A stretch of 64,000 nucleotides of DNA from positions 62,001 to 126,000 of the forward strand of contig JANYCU010000021.1 of assembly GCA_025360125.1 (NCBI GenBank), in the 5' to 3' direction. Positions 9,072-18,123 of the stretch are shown in pieces. The translations under genes were made by a program, and so were the position numbers. Position 1 is the stretch's first letter; the number at the start of each line of letters is the position of its first letter. Source of the DNA: Armatimonadota bacterium (GTDB lineage: Bacteria; Armatimonadota; Fimbriimonadia; Fimbriimonadales; Fimbriimonadaceae). The notes beneath the pieces were generated by a model, which had not been told where the DNA came from, searched no databases, and worked only from the letters and a program-made list of their open reading frames with translations.

Positions 9072-9086
9072 GGGCCGTTACCTCAA
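9069..9086 (-). promoter_or_regulatory. infC ribosome binding site and rare AUA start codon
   Basis: On the minus strand GAGG is followed by nine nt and then ATA, the correct Shine-Dalgarno spacing for that codon. No standard start codon exists between the upstream in-frame TAA and the conserved IF-3 N-terminal region. A non-AUG start would let IF-3 discriminate against its own mRNA. Confidence 0.6.
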
Positions 9087-9186
9087 TCATATTCATATCC
9101 ATTGTAGCGGAAAGCACACCATATTATTCGGTATTTATACCTAGCATTTGAAGCATCATTTTGCATAGGTATTCTTTCAGGAGTCT

Positions 9187-9192
9187 TATAAG
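9187..9192 (+). promoter_or_regulatory. Putative -10 hexamer of the fadN-like gene
   Basis: TATAAG lies 6 nt before the ATG at 9199, placing the expected transcription start at or next to the start codon. It fits the leaderless pattern seen at many genes in this window. No good -35 hexamer is visible. Confidence 0.4.
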
Positions 9193-9198
9193 GTTGTA

Positions 9199-11385
9199 AT
9201 GGGTCTATCTGAACGGTTGAAATCTGGCAATAAAGTCTGCGTGATTGGCGCAGGAACCATGGGGAGCGGAATAGCCGCTCACTTGGCAAATATAGGTTTT
9301 CAAGTCACGCTTCTGGATGTCTCAGACGACTCCGTTCGAACCTGTTTTGATCGAGCGAGGGCCGCTCGACCTCCCCATTTCTATATCAAGCAAACCGCAG
9401 AGACAATCCGCCTTGGGTCAATCGAAAAGAATTTAGATTGGGTTTCTGAAGCAGACTGGGTCTGTGAAGCAATTGTAGAAAAGCTGGACATAAAACAATC
9501 GCTCTTCGAAAAACTTGACGCAATTATTCCTGCCGATTCCCTCATTTCAACGAACACGAGTGGTCTCGAGCTTGGTCTTTTGCTCGAAGGACGGTCCGAT
9601 TCATTCAAGTCTCGATTTGTTGGCACTCACTTCTTCAATCCGCCTCGGTACTTAAAGTTGCTTGAACTGATTGACACGCGATTCACTGATCCAACCCTTT
9701 TACCAATCATCACCGAGTTTTTGGAGAGGCGAGTCGCCAAACGAGTTGTTCGCGCAAAAGATACGCCTGGTTTCATCGCCAACCGATTCGGAATGTGGAG
9801 CATGTACCAAGCAATCCATGTTGCGGAAAAACTTCAGATGACCATCGAATCCGTCGATGAAATAACTGGACCTTTCCTCGGACGACCCAAATCAGGCTCA
9901 TTTCGACTTAATGATATCGTTGGGCTGGACATCATGGAAGATATCGCCGGAAACCAGGTTCGTCGATGTCCTAAGGATCTGTTCATTGGCACCCTAGCGA
10001 CTCCGCGATCGATTCAATACCTCGTCAGCATAGGCCATATCGGCAACAAGACGGGCAAGGGATATTACGAGCGAGTTGGCAAGGAGTTTATGGTGCTCGA
10101 TTTGCAGACCGACGCCTATCGGCCTCAATTCCCAATTGAATTCCCCACGATAACCGACAATGCTAAGAAGCCTATTGGCGAACGAATTCGTATTGCCCTG
10201 CAAGCCAAAGACGAGGTCGGAGAATTTCTCCGACTCTATTTATTACCCACTCTCCGATACGCCGATTATCTGAAAAACGAAATTTGCTATACCGTGTCCG
10301 ATTTCGATAATGTCATGAAGTGGGGCTTTGGTTGGGAGCTTGGCCCCTTCGAATTTATCGACGCAATCGGTTCTGAGTTAGTATTGGGAACCAAAAAGCA
10401 GTTCTATGTTGAGAATGAACAACTGGCTGTTGACGAATCAGGGCCAATCTACATCCCAAGTCAACCAGAATTCCGTTCATTAGCCGACTATCGAATTGTC
10501 GATGAGCAAGGCTCGCTGAGATTCCGAGACCTCGGCGACGGTGTAACTGGAATTGAATTGACGACGAAAATGGGAGTTGTTACCCCTCAAGCGGTCGAAG
10601 ATCTCCACGATTTTCTCGATAAAGGTCGGTCTGGTCCATTCGTTCTCGCCAATCCAGGACGGGCTTTTTCAGTCGGATTTGATCTCAAATTCTTCCTAGA
10701 CGCAATTGATCAGTCCAATTGGGCAGGAATTGAATATTCCCTTCTTCGACTCCAAACATTAGGGAAACGACTCGGAGAATCGCCTGTCGTCGCGGCCATC
10801 CATGGTTACGCGCTTGGTGGCGGACTTGAACTCGCGATGAACTGTCAAAAAATTGTTGCTGTTGCGGAGTCTAACATCGGTTTGCCCGAAGCAAAAGTCG
10901 GTCTTTTGCCTGGTGGCCGTGGCGTAACCATCATGCGGATGCGAACGCAACAATCACCACAAATGGCTAAAGAAGCGGTTGTTAATCTAACCGAAGGCTT
11001 TGTGGCCTCCAATGCAGTCGAAGCGAAGATCCACGGCTATCTCGCCGAAAATGATGAAATTTGCTTCAATCCGGACTTGCTGATAACCCAAGCAAAAGAA
11101 GCTGCCCTTCGCGCAATGCCTCGACAAGAAATCGAATTTAAACGCGTCGCCCCCCACATGAATGGCCTCATCGAAGAAGCAACGACGGCAAAACTCAAGG
11201 ATGGCACCTTGACTGCATACGATGAATTTCTCAGCAGCCAATTGCGGTTCATATTCACCAAGAGCACATCGATTGAGGACACCGAACGGCTTGAGCGTGA
11301 ACGGTTCATTCAACTTTGCCAAAGACCCGAAACTCGTGCCCGAATCGCCCACATGCTCGAATACGGTAAACCGATTAAAAATTGA
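9199..11385 (+). CDS. Fused 3-hydroxyacyl-CoA dehydrogenase / enoyl-CoA hydratase, FadN type
   Basis: 728 aa bifunctional beta-oxidation enzyme. The NAD-binding dehydrogenase part comes first (GAGTMGSGIA near residue 18), then its C-terminal helical domains, and the crotonase-fold hydratase lies at the C-terminus from about residue 445. That order matches Bacillus FadN and is the reverse of FadB/FadJ. Both hydratase glutamates are present, in GGGLELA and GLPEAKVGLLPGG. No thiolase gene is adjacent. A TATAAG hexamer at 9187-9192 ends 6 nt before the ATG with no clear Shine-Dalgarno site, suggesting a leaderless or near-leaderless transcript. It is divergent from infC. Confidence 0.92.
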   Translation: MGLSERLKSGNKVCVIGAGTMGSGIAAHLANIGFQVTLLDVSDDSVRTCFDRARAARPPHFYIKQTAETIRLGSIEKNLDWVSEADWVCEAIVEKLDIKQSLFEKLDAIIPADSLISTNTSGLELGLLLEGRSDSFKSRFVGTHFFNPPRYLKLLELIDTRFTDPTLLPIITEFLERRVAKRVVRAKDTPGFIANRFGMWSMYQAIHVAEKLQMTIESVDEITGPFLGRPKSGSFRLNDIVGLDIMEDIAGNQVRRCPKDLFIGTLATPRSIQYLVSIGHIGNKTGKGYYERVGKEFMVLDLQTDAYRPQFPIEFPTITDNAKKPIGERIRIALQAKDEVGEFLRLYLLPTLRYADYLKNEICYTVSDFDNVMKWGFGWELGPFEFIDAIGSELVLGTKKQFYVENEQLAVDESGPIYIPSQPEFRSLADYRIVDEQGSLRFRDLGDGVTGIELTTKMGVVTPQAVEDLHDFLDKGRSGPFVLANPGRAFSVGFDLKFFLDAIDQSNWAGIEYSLLRLQTLGKRLGESPVVAAIHGYALGGGLELAMNCQKIVAVAESNIGLPEAKVGLLPGGRGVTIMRMRTQQSPQMAKEAVVNLTEGFVASNAVEAKIHGYLAENDEICFNPDLLITQAKEAALRAMPRQEIEFKRVAPHMNGLIEEATTAKLKDGTLTAYDEFLSSQLRFIFTKSTSIEDTERLERERFIQLCQRPETRARIAHMLEYGKPIKN

Positions 11386-11390
11386 TTAGA

Positions 11391-11439
11391 GCCCTTCCCC
11401 TTGCTCTTTGGGAGGGGGAAGGGTTGGGATGGGGGTTTT
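11391..11439. repeat. Dispersed GC-rich hairpin repeat, copy 1
   Basis: CCCTTCCCC (11392-11400) and GGGGAAGGG (11415-11423) form a 9-bp stem, followed by TTGGGATGGGGGTT. The same element occurs in reverse orientation at 60464-60513. It sits between convergent genes (the fadN-like gene and dapA), where it could act as a bidirectional terminator. Confidence 0.75.
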
Positions 11440-11450
11440 ATACGAGAGCC

Positions 11451-12350
11451 CTAGAACGCCTTTATCAGCTCGAGTGCCTTCTCGCAAACCGTTCGCTCAG
11501 AATCATCTAACTCGACCAAAGGAAGTCTCGTTGACAGGCAGTCAAATCCTAATTTGTTCAACATATACTTCACCGGAACTGGGTTAGGGGCAATGAAACA
11601 TGCCTTCACGATCGGCATCAACTTGTGGTGCATCGCCCTTGCCTTCGCCGGGTCAGTAGCAAACGAATCAACCATCGTCTTGATGTGCTTGCCAATCACG
11701 TGACCCGCAACGCTAATCACGCCATGACCGCCAACACTCATGATTGGAATCGTGAGACCGTCGTCGCCACTATAGATTCGAAATCCAGCCGGAGCCATCG
11801 CACAAACATCCGATATCTGCGCAATGTTACCGCTCGCTTCTTTCACCGCAACAATATTGTGAATCTTGGCCAGTTCCAATAAGGTTGGAGTGTCCAAATT
11901 GATTGAGCTTCGCGGAATGATGTTATAAACCAACACTGGTAGCTCGGTCGCCTCGGCACACGCCTTAAAGTGGGCAAACAACCCGCGCTGCCCCGGCTTG
12001 TTGTAGTAAGGATTCACGATCATGATTCCATGAACGCCCCTCGACGTTGCCTCGCGAGTCATGTGAACCGACTCAGCCGTATTGTACGTACCGCAACCGG
12101 CGACGATCGCACAACGATCCCCGACTTCGTCCAAAACCTCTTCGATCAATTGGAGCTTCTCGGCTTCCGTCGTGGTCGGACTCTCGCCCGTCGTACCGTT
12201 GAGAACCAGGCCGTCATGTTTTTGCTCGTCAACCATGTACGCGGCAATTCTTCGCGCTTCTTTGAAGTTCACAGCCCCATCAGAATTGAAAGGCGTGATC
12301 ATCGCGGTGAGCATGGTTCCCCAGTCTCGGGGGGCAAAATAACTTCCCAT
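11451..12350 (-). CDS. dapA: 4-hydroxy-tetrahydrodipicolinate synthase
   Basis: Condenses pyruvate with aspartate semialdehyde in the lysine/diaminopimelate pathway. This 299 aa class I aldolase TIM barrel has the NGTTGESPT loop, Y142, the substrate-binding R147 and the Schiff-base K170 in VAVKEASGN. The start at 12350 gives an extra N-terminal dozen residues; an ATG 12 codons later (MLTAMITPF) is a plausible alternative. It lies 54 nt downstream of cmk on the same strand, so it may be read through from tyrA-aroA-cmk, linking aromatic and aspartate-family biosynthesis. Confidence 0.94.
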   Translation of the reverse strand: MGSYFAPRDWGTMLTAMITPFNSDGAVNFKEARRIAAYMVDEQKHDGLVLNGTTGESPTTTEAEKLQLIEEVLDEVGDRCAIVAGCGTYNTAESVHMTREATSRGVHGIMIVNPYYNKPGQRGLFAHFKACAEATELPVLVYNIIPRSSINLDTPTLLELAKIHNIVAVKEASGNIAQISDVCAMAPAGFRIYSGDDGLTIPIMSVGGHGVISVAGHVIGKHIKTMVDSFATDPAKARAMHHKLMPIVKACFIAPNPVPVKYMLNKLGFDCLSTRLPLVELDDSERTVCEKALELIKAF

Positions 12351-12404
12351 TGTTGGTTCTCTTTTACGCTTAACTGGTGCTAAGCGACCCTTAAAGGTTA
12401 CCCG

Positions 12405-13082
12405 TTACGCGCCAGTAACCCGCTGAAGATGCCGAACGATGATGTCGCAAACTTCTTGGGGGGTGTGCTCCGCGGATTCAACAATTACCGCATCGTCGGC
12501 AACCGACAGTGGGCTGTCGTCTCGATTGATGTCTCGATGGTCTCGATTCTGAATTTGAGTCCGAACATCTTGAAAACTCCCCGCAACTCCCTTGGCCGAA
12601 AACTCACCTAGTCGTCGTCGGGACCGTTCTTCAAGACTTGCGGTCAAATAGACCTTTAGAGTGGCGTTTGGTGCGACAACCGTCGTCACATCACGACCTT
12701 CTAAAATCACGCCGCCGTTGGCAACCAATTTCTGTTGCCGCTCAACCATCTTCTGACGAACCGGCGTGTATTGGCTTAACGCGCTCGCTGCCTCCCCAAT
12801 TTCTGGAGTTCGAATGTCCGACGTAACTTCCTCTCCATTGATGAACACAGGTTGAGGTTCGCCAATTCCAAATTCAATATCGATCGAATCTAAAAGCACT
12901 GCTGCTTCGACGCCCTGATCCGTCCGCAGACCTGCTTGAAGGGCCTTGTAAGCAAGGCATCGATACATCGCGCCAGTATCCAAATACCGAAGCCCCAGTT
13001 GTTGCGACAGCATTTTGCTCACCGTGCTCTTCCCTGCCCCGGCGGGCCCGTCGATCGCAATAACAACTCGTGTGGCTTCCAT
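12405..13082 (-). CDS. cmk: Cytidylate kinase
   Basis: Phosphorylates CMP and dCMP with ATP. The 225 aa protein has the P-loop GPAGAGKST at residues 12-20, the DTGAMYR segment, the EGRDVTTVV motif that binds CMP, and the LEERSRRR lid region. Its ATG overlaps the aroA stop codon in a TAATG arrangement, showing translational coupling. The tyrA-aroA-cmk order is a widespread conserved cluster in bacteria. Confidence 0.97.
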   Translation of the reverse strand: MEATRVVIAIDGPAGAGKSTVSKMLSQQLGLRYLDTGAMYRCLAYKALQAGLRTDQGVEAAVLLDSIDIEFGIGEPQPVFINGEEVTSDIRTPEIGEAASALSQYTPVRQKMVERQQKLVANGGVILEGRDVTTVVAPNATLKVYLTASLEERSRRRLGEFSAKGVAGSFQDVRTQIQNRDHRDINRDDSPLSVADDAVIVESAEHTPQEVCDIIVRHLQRVTGA

Positions 13083-14356
13083 TAACTAATTCCTAATCGG
13101 TTCAATTCTGACTCAAAGGTGGGGAAGCTCGTCTGAATTGCTTCCGCCCCCACAATTTCGGTGACGTCGCGAGCAATCGAACCAGCAACCGCAAACGACA
13201 TCGCAATCCGATGGTCCAGATGCGAATCGACCTTAATTCCCGTCAACGGCGTAGGACCCGAGATCGCCATACCATCTTCAAAGACCTCAATCTTCGCTCC
13301 CATTCGGGTTAAGCCCTCAGCCATAACCGCAATTCGGTCGCTCTCTTTAACTCTAAGCTCCCGCGCGCCTCGAATCACCGAAGTTCCTTCGCATTGCGTC
13401 GCCAAAACGGCAAGAATAGGAATCTCGTCAATGAGCCTTGGAACCAATTCCTCTTCAATCTTAAACGGGCGAAGCACCGGAGCCGTTCCAACCGTCACAT
13501 CCGCCACTTGCTCGTTCATCGTTACCCGAGGATTCCGAAGTTCATACGGCACGCCGACCTGGTCAAAGACCTCTAGAATTCCAGATCGAGTTGGGTTGAC
13601 CGCAACTTCTAAAGCCGTCACCAGCGAACCATTCATCAAAGCCGCCGCCACCAAAAAGAATGCCGCACTGCTGATATCGGACGGAACGTCGAACTCAAAT
13701 CCGCTCGGTTGTTGGTTTCCGGCGAGAGAAACTGCTAAGCCCGTCCTATCGATTTTGACGCCTGTTGCAGATAGCATTCGCTCGGTATGATCCCGACTCA
13801 GCGACGGCTCGGTAACAACCGTCGTCCCATCCGCCCTCAGGGCCGCCAACAAAACTGCGCTCTTGATTTGAGCACTCGCTACAGGTGTGTTGTAACTAAT
13901 CGCCTTCAGTTGTCCGCCTCGGATCGTAACAGGCGGAGTCTCGCCGTCAAACTTCACTCCCATCAGCCGCAGTGGTTCGGCAATGCGCCGCATCGGACGT
14001 TTGCTCAGGCTTGCATCTCCAAACATTGTCACGAGTAAAGGTCGTGAAGCGACCAATCCAGACAATAGTCGAATCGTCGTGCCGCTATTTCCGCAATCTA
14101 GAGGCGCGTCAGGTTGAACCCACTCCTTGCAAGGCACCAACCGAAACTCGCCTGTGCCAACCATCTCATGCCTCAGTCCAAGACGAATCAAGGCATTTCG
14201 GGTCGACTCGCAATCCTCTCCCCGCAACGGATTCCGCACCAACGATGGAGAAGAAGCGATCGCCGCGAACATATAAGACCGATGGGTCATTGACTTGTCG
14301 CTCGGAGCCCGAAAATCACCTTGCAAGGCTGCAAGCTTTGTAAACGACAGGTTCAT
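13082..14356 (-). CDS. aroA: 3-phosphoshikimate 1-carboxyvinyltransferase (EPSP synthase)
   Basis: Transfers enolpyruvyl from PEP to shikimate-3-phosphate, the sixth step of the shikimate pathway. I place the start at ATG 14356 (424 aa): AAGGAG lies 8 nt upstream and the ATG overlaps the tyrA stop as ATGA. A start 13 codons earlier would run deep into tyrA and has no such site. Motifs visible include DKSMTHR at the N-terminus, CGNSGTTIRLL, SRDHTERML and RVKESDRIA, all characteristic of the two-domain inside-out barrel. It is the middle gene of tyrA-aroA-cmk. Confidence 0.96.
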   Translation of the reverse strand: MNLSFTKLAALQGDFRAPSDKSMTHRSYMFAAIASSPSLVRNPLRGEDCESTRNALIRLGLRHEMVGTGEFRLVPCKEWVQPDAPLDCGNSGTTIRLLSGLVASRPLLVTMFGDASLSKRPMRRIAEPLRLMGVKFDGETPPVTIRGGQLKAISYNTPVASAQIKSAVLLAALRADGTTVVTEPSLSRDHTERMLSATGVKIDRTGLAVSLAGNQQPSGFEFDVPSDISSAAFFLVAAALMNGSLVTALEVAVNPTRSGILEVFDQVGVPYELRNPRVTMNEQVADVTVGTAPVLRPFKIEEELVPRLIDEIPILAVLATQCEGTSVIRGARELRVKESDRIAVMAEGLTRMGAKIEVFEDGMAISGPTPLTGIKVDSHLDHRIAMSFAVAGSIARDVTEIVGAEAIQTSFPTFESELNRLGIS

Positions 14357-15162
14357 TTTTGCTTCTCCTTCGCAACCGCGATGTCCTTCAGCCACTTCTC
14401 TAACCCCTTGCGGTCGTTCGCTTCCAGAAGGCCTTGAACCGAAGCCATATTGGCCGTAAATGCCTCAAGAATATTGGCCAGCTCCGCCCGATTCGAAATC
14501 ATGATATCGGCCCACAACTTTGGGTCAACTCCCGCTACTCGGGTCAAATCTTTCCATGAACCCGCACTGATATCTCCACTCGGGATTGACTTTCGAGACT
14601 CGACCAACAAGGCCGCCAAAACATGCGGTAAATGACTAAGGACTCCAATTTGTCGATCATGAGTCTCGGGTGCCAAGCGAACCGGAATGGCGTCCATTTT
14701 TTTGACAAAAGTCTCAACCAAGTCTAATGCCCCGGACGAAGTCTCCTTATTCGGAGTCAAAATCCACTTGGCCCCGCGAAACAGCCAATTCGTCGCAAAC
14801 GATGGTCCACTTTTTTCGTGGCCCGCCATCGGATGTCCTGGAACAAAATCGGGTTTGGAACTAGCCCAGGCAGCAATCTCCGACTTCGTCGATCCACAAT
14901 CAGTAAATACCGACAACTCCCCCTTCAGACCGTAAGCCTCCTGCGAAAGAGGAACTACAAGGCTTGGTGACACACAGACAAAAACCAAATCGAGTTTCGC
15001 AACTTCAACCAGAGAAACTCCACGGTCAATCGCATTTCGACGTAGCGCGACCTCGATGTGTTCAGCCGATGAATCGCACCCAAAAACTTCGTAACCTTGC
15101 GACTTCAGAGACATCCCAATTGATCCGCCAATGAGTCCAGTGCCAACGATGCCTATTTGCAA
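14353..15162 (-). CDS. tyrA: Prephenate/arogenate dehydrogenase
   Basis: NAD(P)-dependent oxidative decarboxylation of prephenate or arogenate in tyrosine synthesis. The 269 aa protein begins with a Rossmann GTGLIGG motif (residues 7-13) and has DCGSTKSEI, the conserved GHPMAGHEKSGP with its catalytic His, and SHLPHVLAALL. There is no C-terminal ACT domain, so feedback control by tyrosine through ACT is absent. The start codon is TTG, with GAGG nine nt upstream. It is the first gene of the tyrA-aroA-cmk(-dapA) run. Confidence 0.94.
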   Translation of the reverse strand: MQIGIVGTGLIGGSIGMSLKSQGYEVFGCDSSAEHIEVALRRNAIDRGVSLVEVAKLDLVFVCVSPSLVVPLSQEAYGLKGELSVFTDCGSTKSEIAAWASSKPDFVPGHPMAGHEKSGPSFATNWLFRGAKWILTPNKETSSGALDLVETFVKKMDAIPVRLAPETHDRQIGVLSHLPHVLAALLVESRKSIPSGDISAGSWKDLTRVAGVDPKLWADIMISNRAELANILEAFTANMASVQGLLEANDRKGLEKWLKDIAVAKEKQK

Positions 15163-15211
15163 ATTGGTTTACCTCGGGAGTCGCTCATTGGGATTCTTCA
15201 GGATAGCATGA

Positions 15212-15375
15212 AATTAGGGCCAGAGACCTGGTCAAAACCTAATGCGAGTTTCGTCCAAAAGTAGTACGGAAGTCAATTGTAGGCCACGGCAGAACCTAAT
15301 TCCGACAGAACGGAGTCAAACTGGGTTCCCTTCCACCAAACCGACATAATTAGGACCAGAGCCCCAGTCTAAACC
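15212..15375. repeat. Pair of imperfect 28-nt direct repeats in an otherwise empty gap
   Basis: Segments 15212-15239 and 15348-15375 match at 23 of 28 positions (shared core AATTAGG-CCAGAG-CC--GTC-AAACC). They lie in the 255-nt gap between tyrA and the small membrane protein gene. No coding sequence is seen. They may be tandem regulator sites or a degenerate repeat. Confidence 0.45.
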
Positions 15376-15417
15376 GATTGGCTCTTTCGTCCGTATACAT
15401 TGAAAGAGGCAAATTAA

Positions 15418-15618
15418 ATGTCAGAAGGAACTAAGAATTTTCTAAAACTGTTCGGTGTCATCGTCGCACTGATCATTGCGTACAAAATCGCAATGATGGT
15501 ATTCCACTTTGCGATCAGTGTCGCCGTACCAATTCTGATCATCGGTGGTATCGCCTACGGCGTCTATCGATACAGCGGCGGAAAGTCACTGATGGGCGGA
15601 AGAAAAACCCTGCCGTAA
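15418..15618 (+). CDS. Small membrane protein of unknown function
   Basis: 66 aa protein with two closely spaced hydrophobic segments (about residues 10-28 and 33-50), probably a helical hairpin, and a basic C-terminus. AAAGAGG lies 8 nt before the ATG, and TATACA further upstream is a possible -10. It is a single-gene unit upstream of a large structured repeat. No family is recognised. Confidence 0.72.
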   Translation: MSEGTKNFLKLFGVIVALIIAYKIAMMVFHFAISVAVPILIIGGIAYGVYRYSGGKSLMGGRKTLP

Positions 15619-15637
15619 CGTCACTCCTTGATGCTGT

Positions 15638-15802
15638 CTCCGCAGCCCGATCACGTTAGACAACTGGCACACACAGAAAAAGCGAATTGTCGAAGTTTAT
15701 GCTGTGGAGGCCTTAAATTCCGTACAAACCCTCCACAGCATTTGGGTACATAGTCCGAGTGTCGTCCAATCGATCGAAGTCCAACATCCTCGGGCTGCGG
15801 AG
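15638..15802. repeat. Large nested inverted repeat, copy A of a three-copy structured element
   Basis: An inner 12-bp stem (15699-15710 with 15730-15741) is nested inside an outer perfect 13-bp stem (15638-15650 with 15790-15802). The arms contain CCTCCACAGCA and GGGCTGCGGAGG, which recur with the same order and about 62-nt spacing near 48402-48480 and 48935-49011. It occupies most of the 298-nt gap before galE. It is probably a miniature element or a structured RNA. Confidence 0.75.
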
Positions 15803-15916
15803 GGAGCAGTCCTCGCAACCTGAAAGTTAAACCCAGCATTTCTCTCCCCTATTATCGTTCGGCCTATTTACCGATTCTTTAACTCAGTTCTGCGGTAACT
15901 TTACTGTGGCTGAGTT

Positions 15917-16900
15917 ATGGATTCAAAGAAAGTGTTGGTGGTAGGTGGCGCGGGCTATATCGGCAGCCACACGTGCAAAGAATTGAGCCTTAACGGGTTT
16001 AATCCTGTCGTCCTCGATAACCTCTCCGAGGGGCACGATTGGGCGGTCAAGTTCGGTCCACTCGAAAGAGGCGATGCCGGAGACTACGATTTTGTCACCA
16101 AAGTCATTCGCAAACACCAAATCGGCGGAGTCCTTCATTTTGCCGCGAATGCTTACGTCGGAGAGTCCGTCGTCAATCCACGTAAGTACATCCGCAACAA
16201 CGTCACCGCGATGGACCAGCTCCTTGGCGCATGCATCGACACCGGAGTCACAAAATTCATTTTCTCCAGCAGCTGCGCCACCTACGGAGTTCCGCAGTAC
16301 GTTCCCCTTAACGAACAGCATCCCCAAAATCCCATTTCGCCCTACGGCGACACCAAGCTGATGGGCGAAAAGATTTTGCATTGGTATTCCGGGGCCTACA
16401 ACCTCAAATATGCCGCGCTGCGGTATTTTAACGCTTCGGGCGCGGACTCCGACGGCGAAATCGGCGAAGTTCACAACCCAGAGTCTCATCTTATCCCGCT
16501 CATCCTCCAAGCAATTCTCGGTAAGCGTCCACACATAGGCGTCTTTGGTACCGACTACGACACGCCCGACGGAACCGCCGTCCGCGACTATGTCCACGTG
16601 AAAGACCTCGCCAGCGGGCACGTCAAAGCCCTGCAGTATCTCATCGAAGGTGGCGAGTCAACCAAAGTCAACTTCGGCTCGGGCAAAGGCTACAGCGTCA
16701 AAGAAGTGATCGACATGGCCGCCAAGGTAACTCAACGGAAAGTCCCCGTCGAATATCAAGACCGACGCCCCGGCGATCCTCCATCGCTTTATGCCGACCC
16801 CAGCTACGCGAAAGAACTCCTCGGCTGGACACCAGACCACAGCGACCTCGAAACCATTGTCCGTACCGCGTGGGAATGGGAACTGAAGCAAGGAGCTTAA
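15917..16900 (+). CDS. galE: UDP-glucose 4-epimerase
   Basis: Extended short-chain dehydrogenase/reductase that interconverts UDP-glucose and UDP-galactose, providing sugar donors for glycans. The 327 aa protein has the NAD-binding GGAGYIGS motif (residues 10-17), S118 and the catalytic pair Y143/K147 in SPYGDTK, plus ALRYFNASGA. Its ATG follows an inverted repeat AACTCAG...CTGAGTT with no clear Shine-Dalgarno site. The stop codon directly abuts the ATG of the following glycosyltransferase, so the two form an operon for glycan assembly. Confidence 0.94.
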   Translation: MDSKKVLVVGGAGYIGSHTCKELSLNGFNPVVLDNLSEGHDWAVKFGPLERGDAGDYDFVTKVIRKHQIGGVLHFAANAYVGESVVNPRKYIRNNVTAMDQLLGACIDTGVTKFIFSSSCATYGVPQYVPLNEQHPQNPISPYGDTKLMGEKILHWYSGAYNLKYAALRYFNASGADSDGEIGEVHNPESHLIPLILQAILGKRPHIGVFGTDYDTPDGTAVRDYVHVKDLASGHVKALQYLIEGGESTKVNFGSGKGYSVKEVIDMAAKVTQRKVPVEYQDRRPGDPPSLYADPSYAKELLGWTPDHSDLETIVRTAWEWELKQGA

Positions 16901-18115
16901 ATGCGGATCATCATCGTCAATGACAACGCGGTGGTTAGCGGCGGAGCAACCAAGTGCGCCCTCCTCAGTGCTGAGCACCTCGCAAACGATGGGCACGAGG
17001 TCCACTATCTGTCTGGATTCACCGAAATTGATCCCTACTTCGCCAGCCGAAGAAATATCCACTTCCACACCGTTGGCGAAACCCAAGAACGGATGGATAT
17101 TCCCCGCCTCATTCAGATGGCGTACTCGCGCCCGGCGTACGAGAAGCTTCAACAAATCCTCGAACTCGGCGACGCCAAGAACACAATCGTCCATACCCAT
17201 CTCTGGAAAACTGGCACTTCACCGAGCGTGGTCAACGCCGCGCTCGACTGCGGTGCCAAGCTCATTTGCAGCTTCCACGATTACCATGTCGCCTGCCCCC
17301 AGGGCCAATTCTTTAATAAGCAGACCAATCAGATCTGCACACTTCGCCCCGGTTCTCTTCCCTGTCTGGTGAGCCACTGCACCGACACCCGAACCATCCT
17401 GCCCAAATGGGCCGAGGTTTATCGCTGGGCCGTGCAACGCGGAAAAGCCGGCATGCCCGGCAAAGTTCACCACTTCGGAGTCTTTAGCCAAAAGAGCGTC
17501 GACGTCTTCGGTCAGTATCTGCCCAAAAACGCAAAGCTCCACATGATGAGGTATCCGATTCAAGCTGTTGCCGAGCCTCGGGTCGACGTTACCAAGAACC
17601 GCGCCATCGTCTTCTCTGGCCGACTCTCGCTCGAAAAAGACCCCAAGATCTTTGTTGAAGCTGCCAAAAAGATTGGGGCTGAGATTCGAATACTTGGTGA
17701 CGGCCCTTTGATGCAGGCCATGAAGGACATCGGCTACGAAAAGGCAACCTTCGCTGGATGGCTCAATGGCGAACAAGTCCTCGAGGAAATGAAACATGCC
17801 CGCGCAATGGCGATCACCTCGATCTGGTACGAGGTCAATCCGCTGGCCCCAATTGAAGCCCTCGGTCGCGGAATCCCGGTTATCGCGTCCGATTGCACCG
17901 CCACCAAATACGAAATCGTCGAAGGCGAAACGGGCTTCGCCTACCAGGCCCACAACGTCGACGACCTCGCCGACAAAATGCACCTATTGCTTGACGACGC
18001 CACCGCCGACCGCATGAGCCGAGCGGCTTATGATCGTTTCTGGTCTGATCCACCCACGCCTGAAGCCCACACCAAACGCCTCATCGAAATCTACGAAGAA
18101 ATGCTGGCGGAGTAA
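16901..18115 (+). CDS. GT-B glycosyltransferase (GT4-like)
   Basis: 404 aa retaining glycosyltransferase of the GT-B fold using a nucleotide sugar. The N-terminal acceptor domain begins with the GGATKCALL glycine loop. The C-terminal donor domain has IVFSGRLSLEKDPKIFVEA, ILGDGPL and the EX7E-like segment near PIEALGRGIPVIASD. AAGGAG lies five nt before its ATG, inside the 3' end of galE. The acceptor is unknown; it probably uses a UDP-sugar made through GalE and takes part in exopolysaccharide or lipid-linked glycan synthesis. Confidence 0.88.
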   Translation: MRIIIVNDNAVVSGGATKCALLSAEHLANDGHEVHYLSGFTEIDPYFASRRNIHFHTVGETQERMDIPRLIQMAYSRPAYEKLQQILELGDAKNTIVHTHLWKTGTSPSVVNAALDCGAKLICSFHDYHVACPQGQFFNKQTNQICTLRPGSLPCLVSHCTDTRTILPKWAEVYRWAVQRGKAGMPGKVHHFGVFSQKSVDVFGQYLPKNAKLHMMRYPIQAVAEPRVDVTKNRAIVFSGRLSLEKDPKIFVEAAKKIGAEIRILGDGPLMQAMKDIGYEKATFAGWLNGEQVLEEMKHARAMAITSIWYEVNPLAPIEALGRGIPVIASDCTATKYEIVEGETGFAYQAHNVDDLADKMHLLLDDATADRMSRAAYDRFWSDPPTPEAHTKRLIEIYEEMLAE

Positions 18116-18123
18116 TAGTCTCA

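Noticed and set aside
13161-13790. Long open frame opposite aroA (209 codons, plus strand)
   Set aside because: It is the antisense shadow of the strongly conserved aroA, has no motif, signal or promoter, and codon usage follows the aroA frame.
15638-15802. CRISPR array
   Set aside because: Only nested inverted repeats occur; there are no regularly spaced direct repeats with spacers and no cas genes anywhere in the window.
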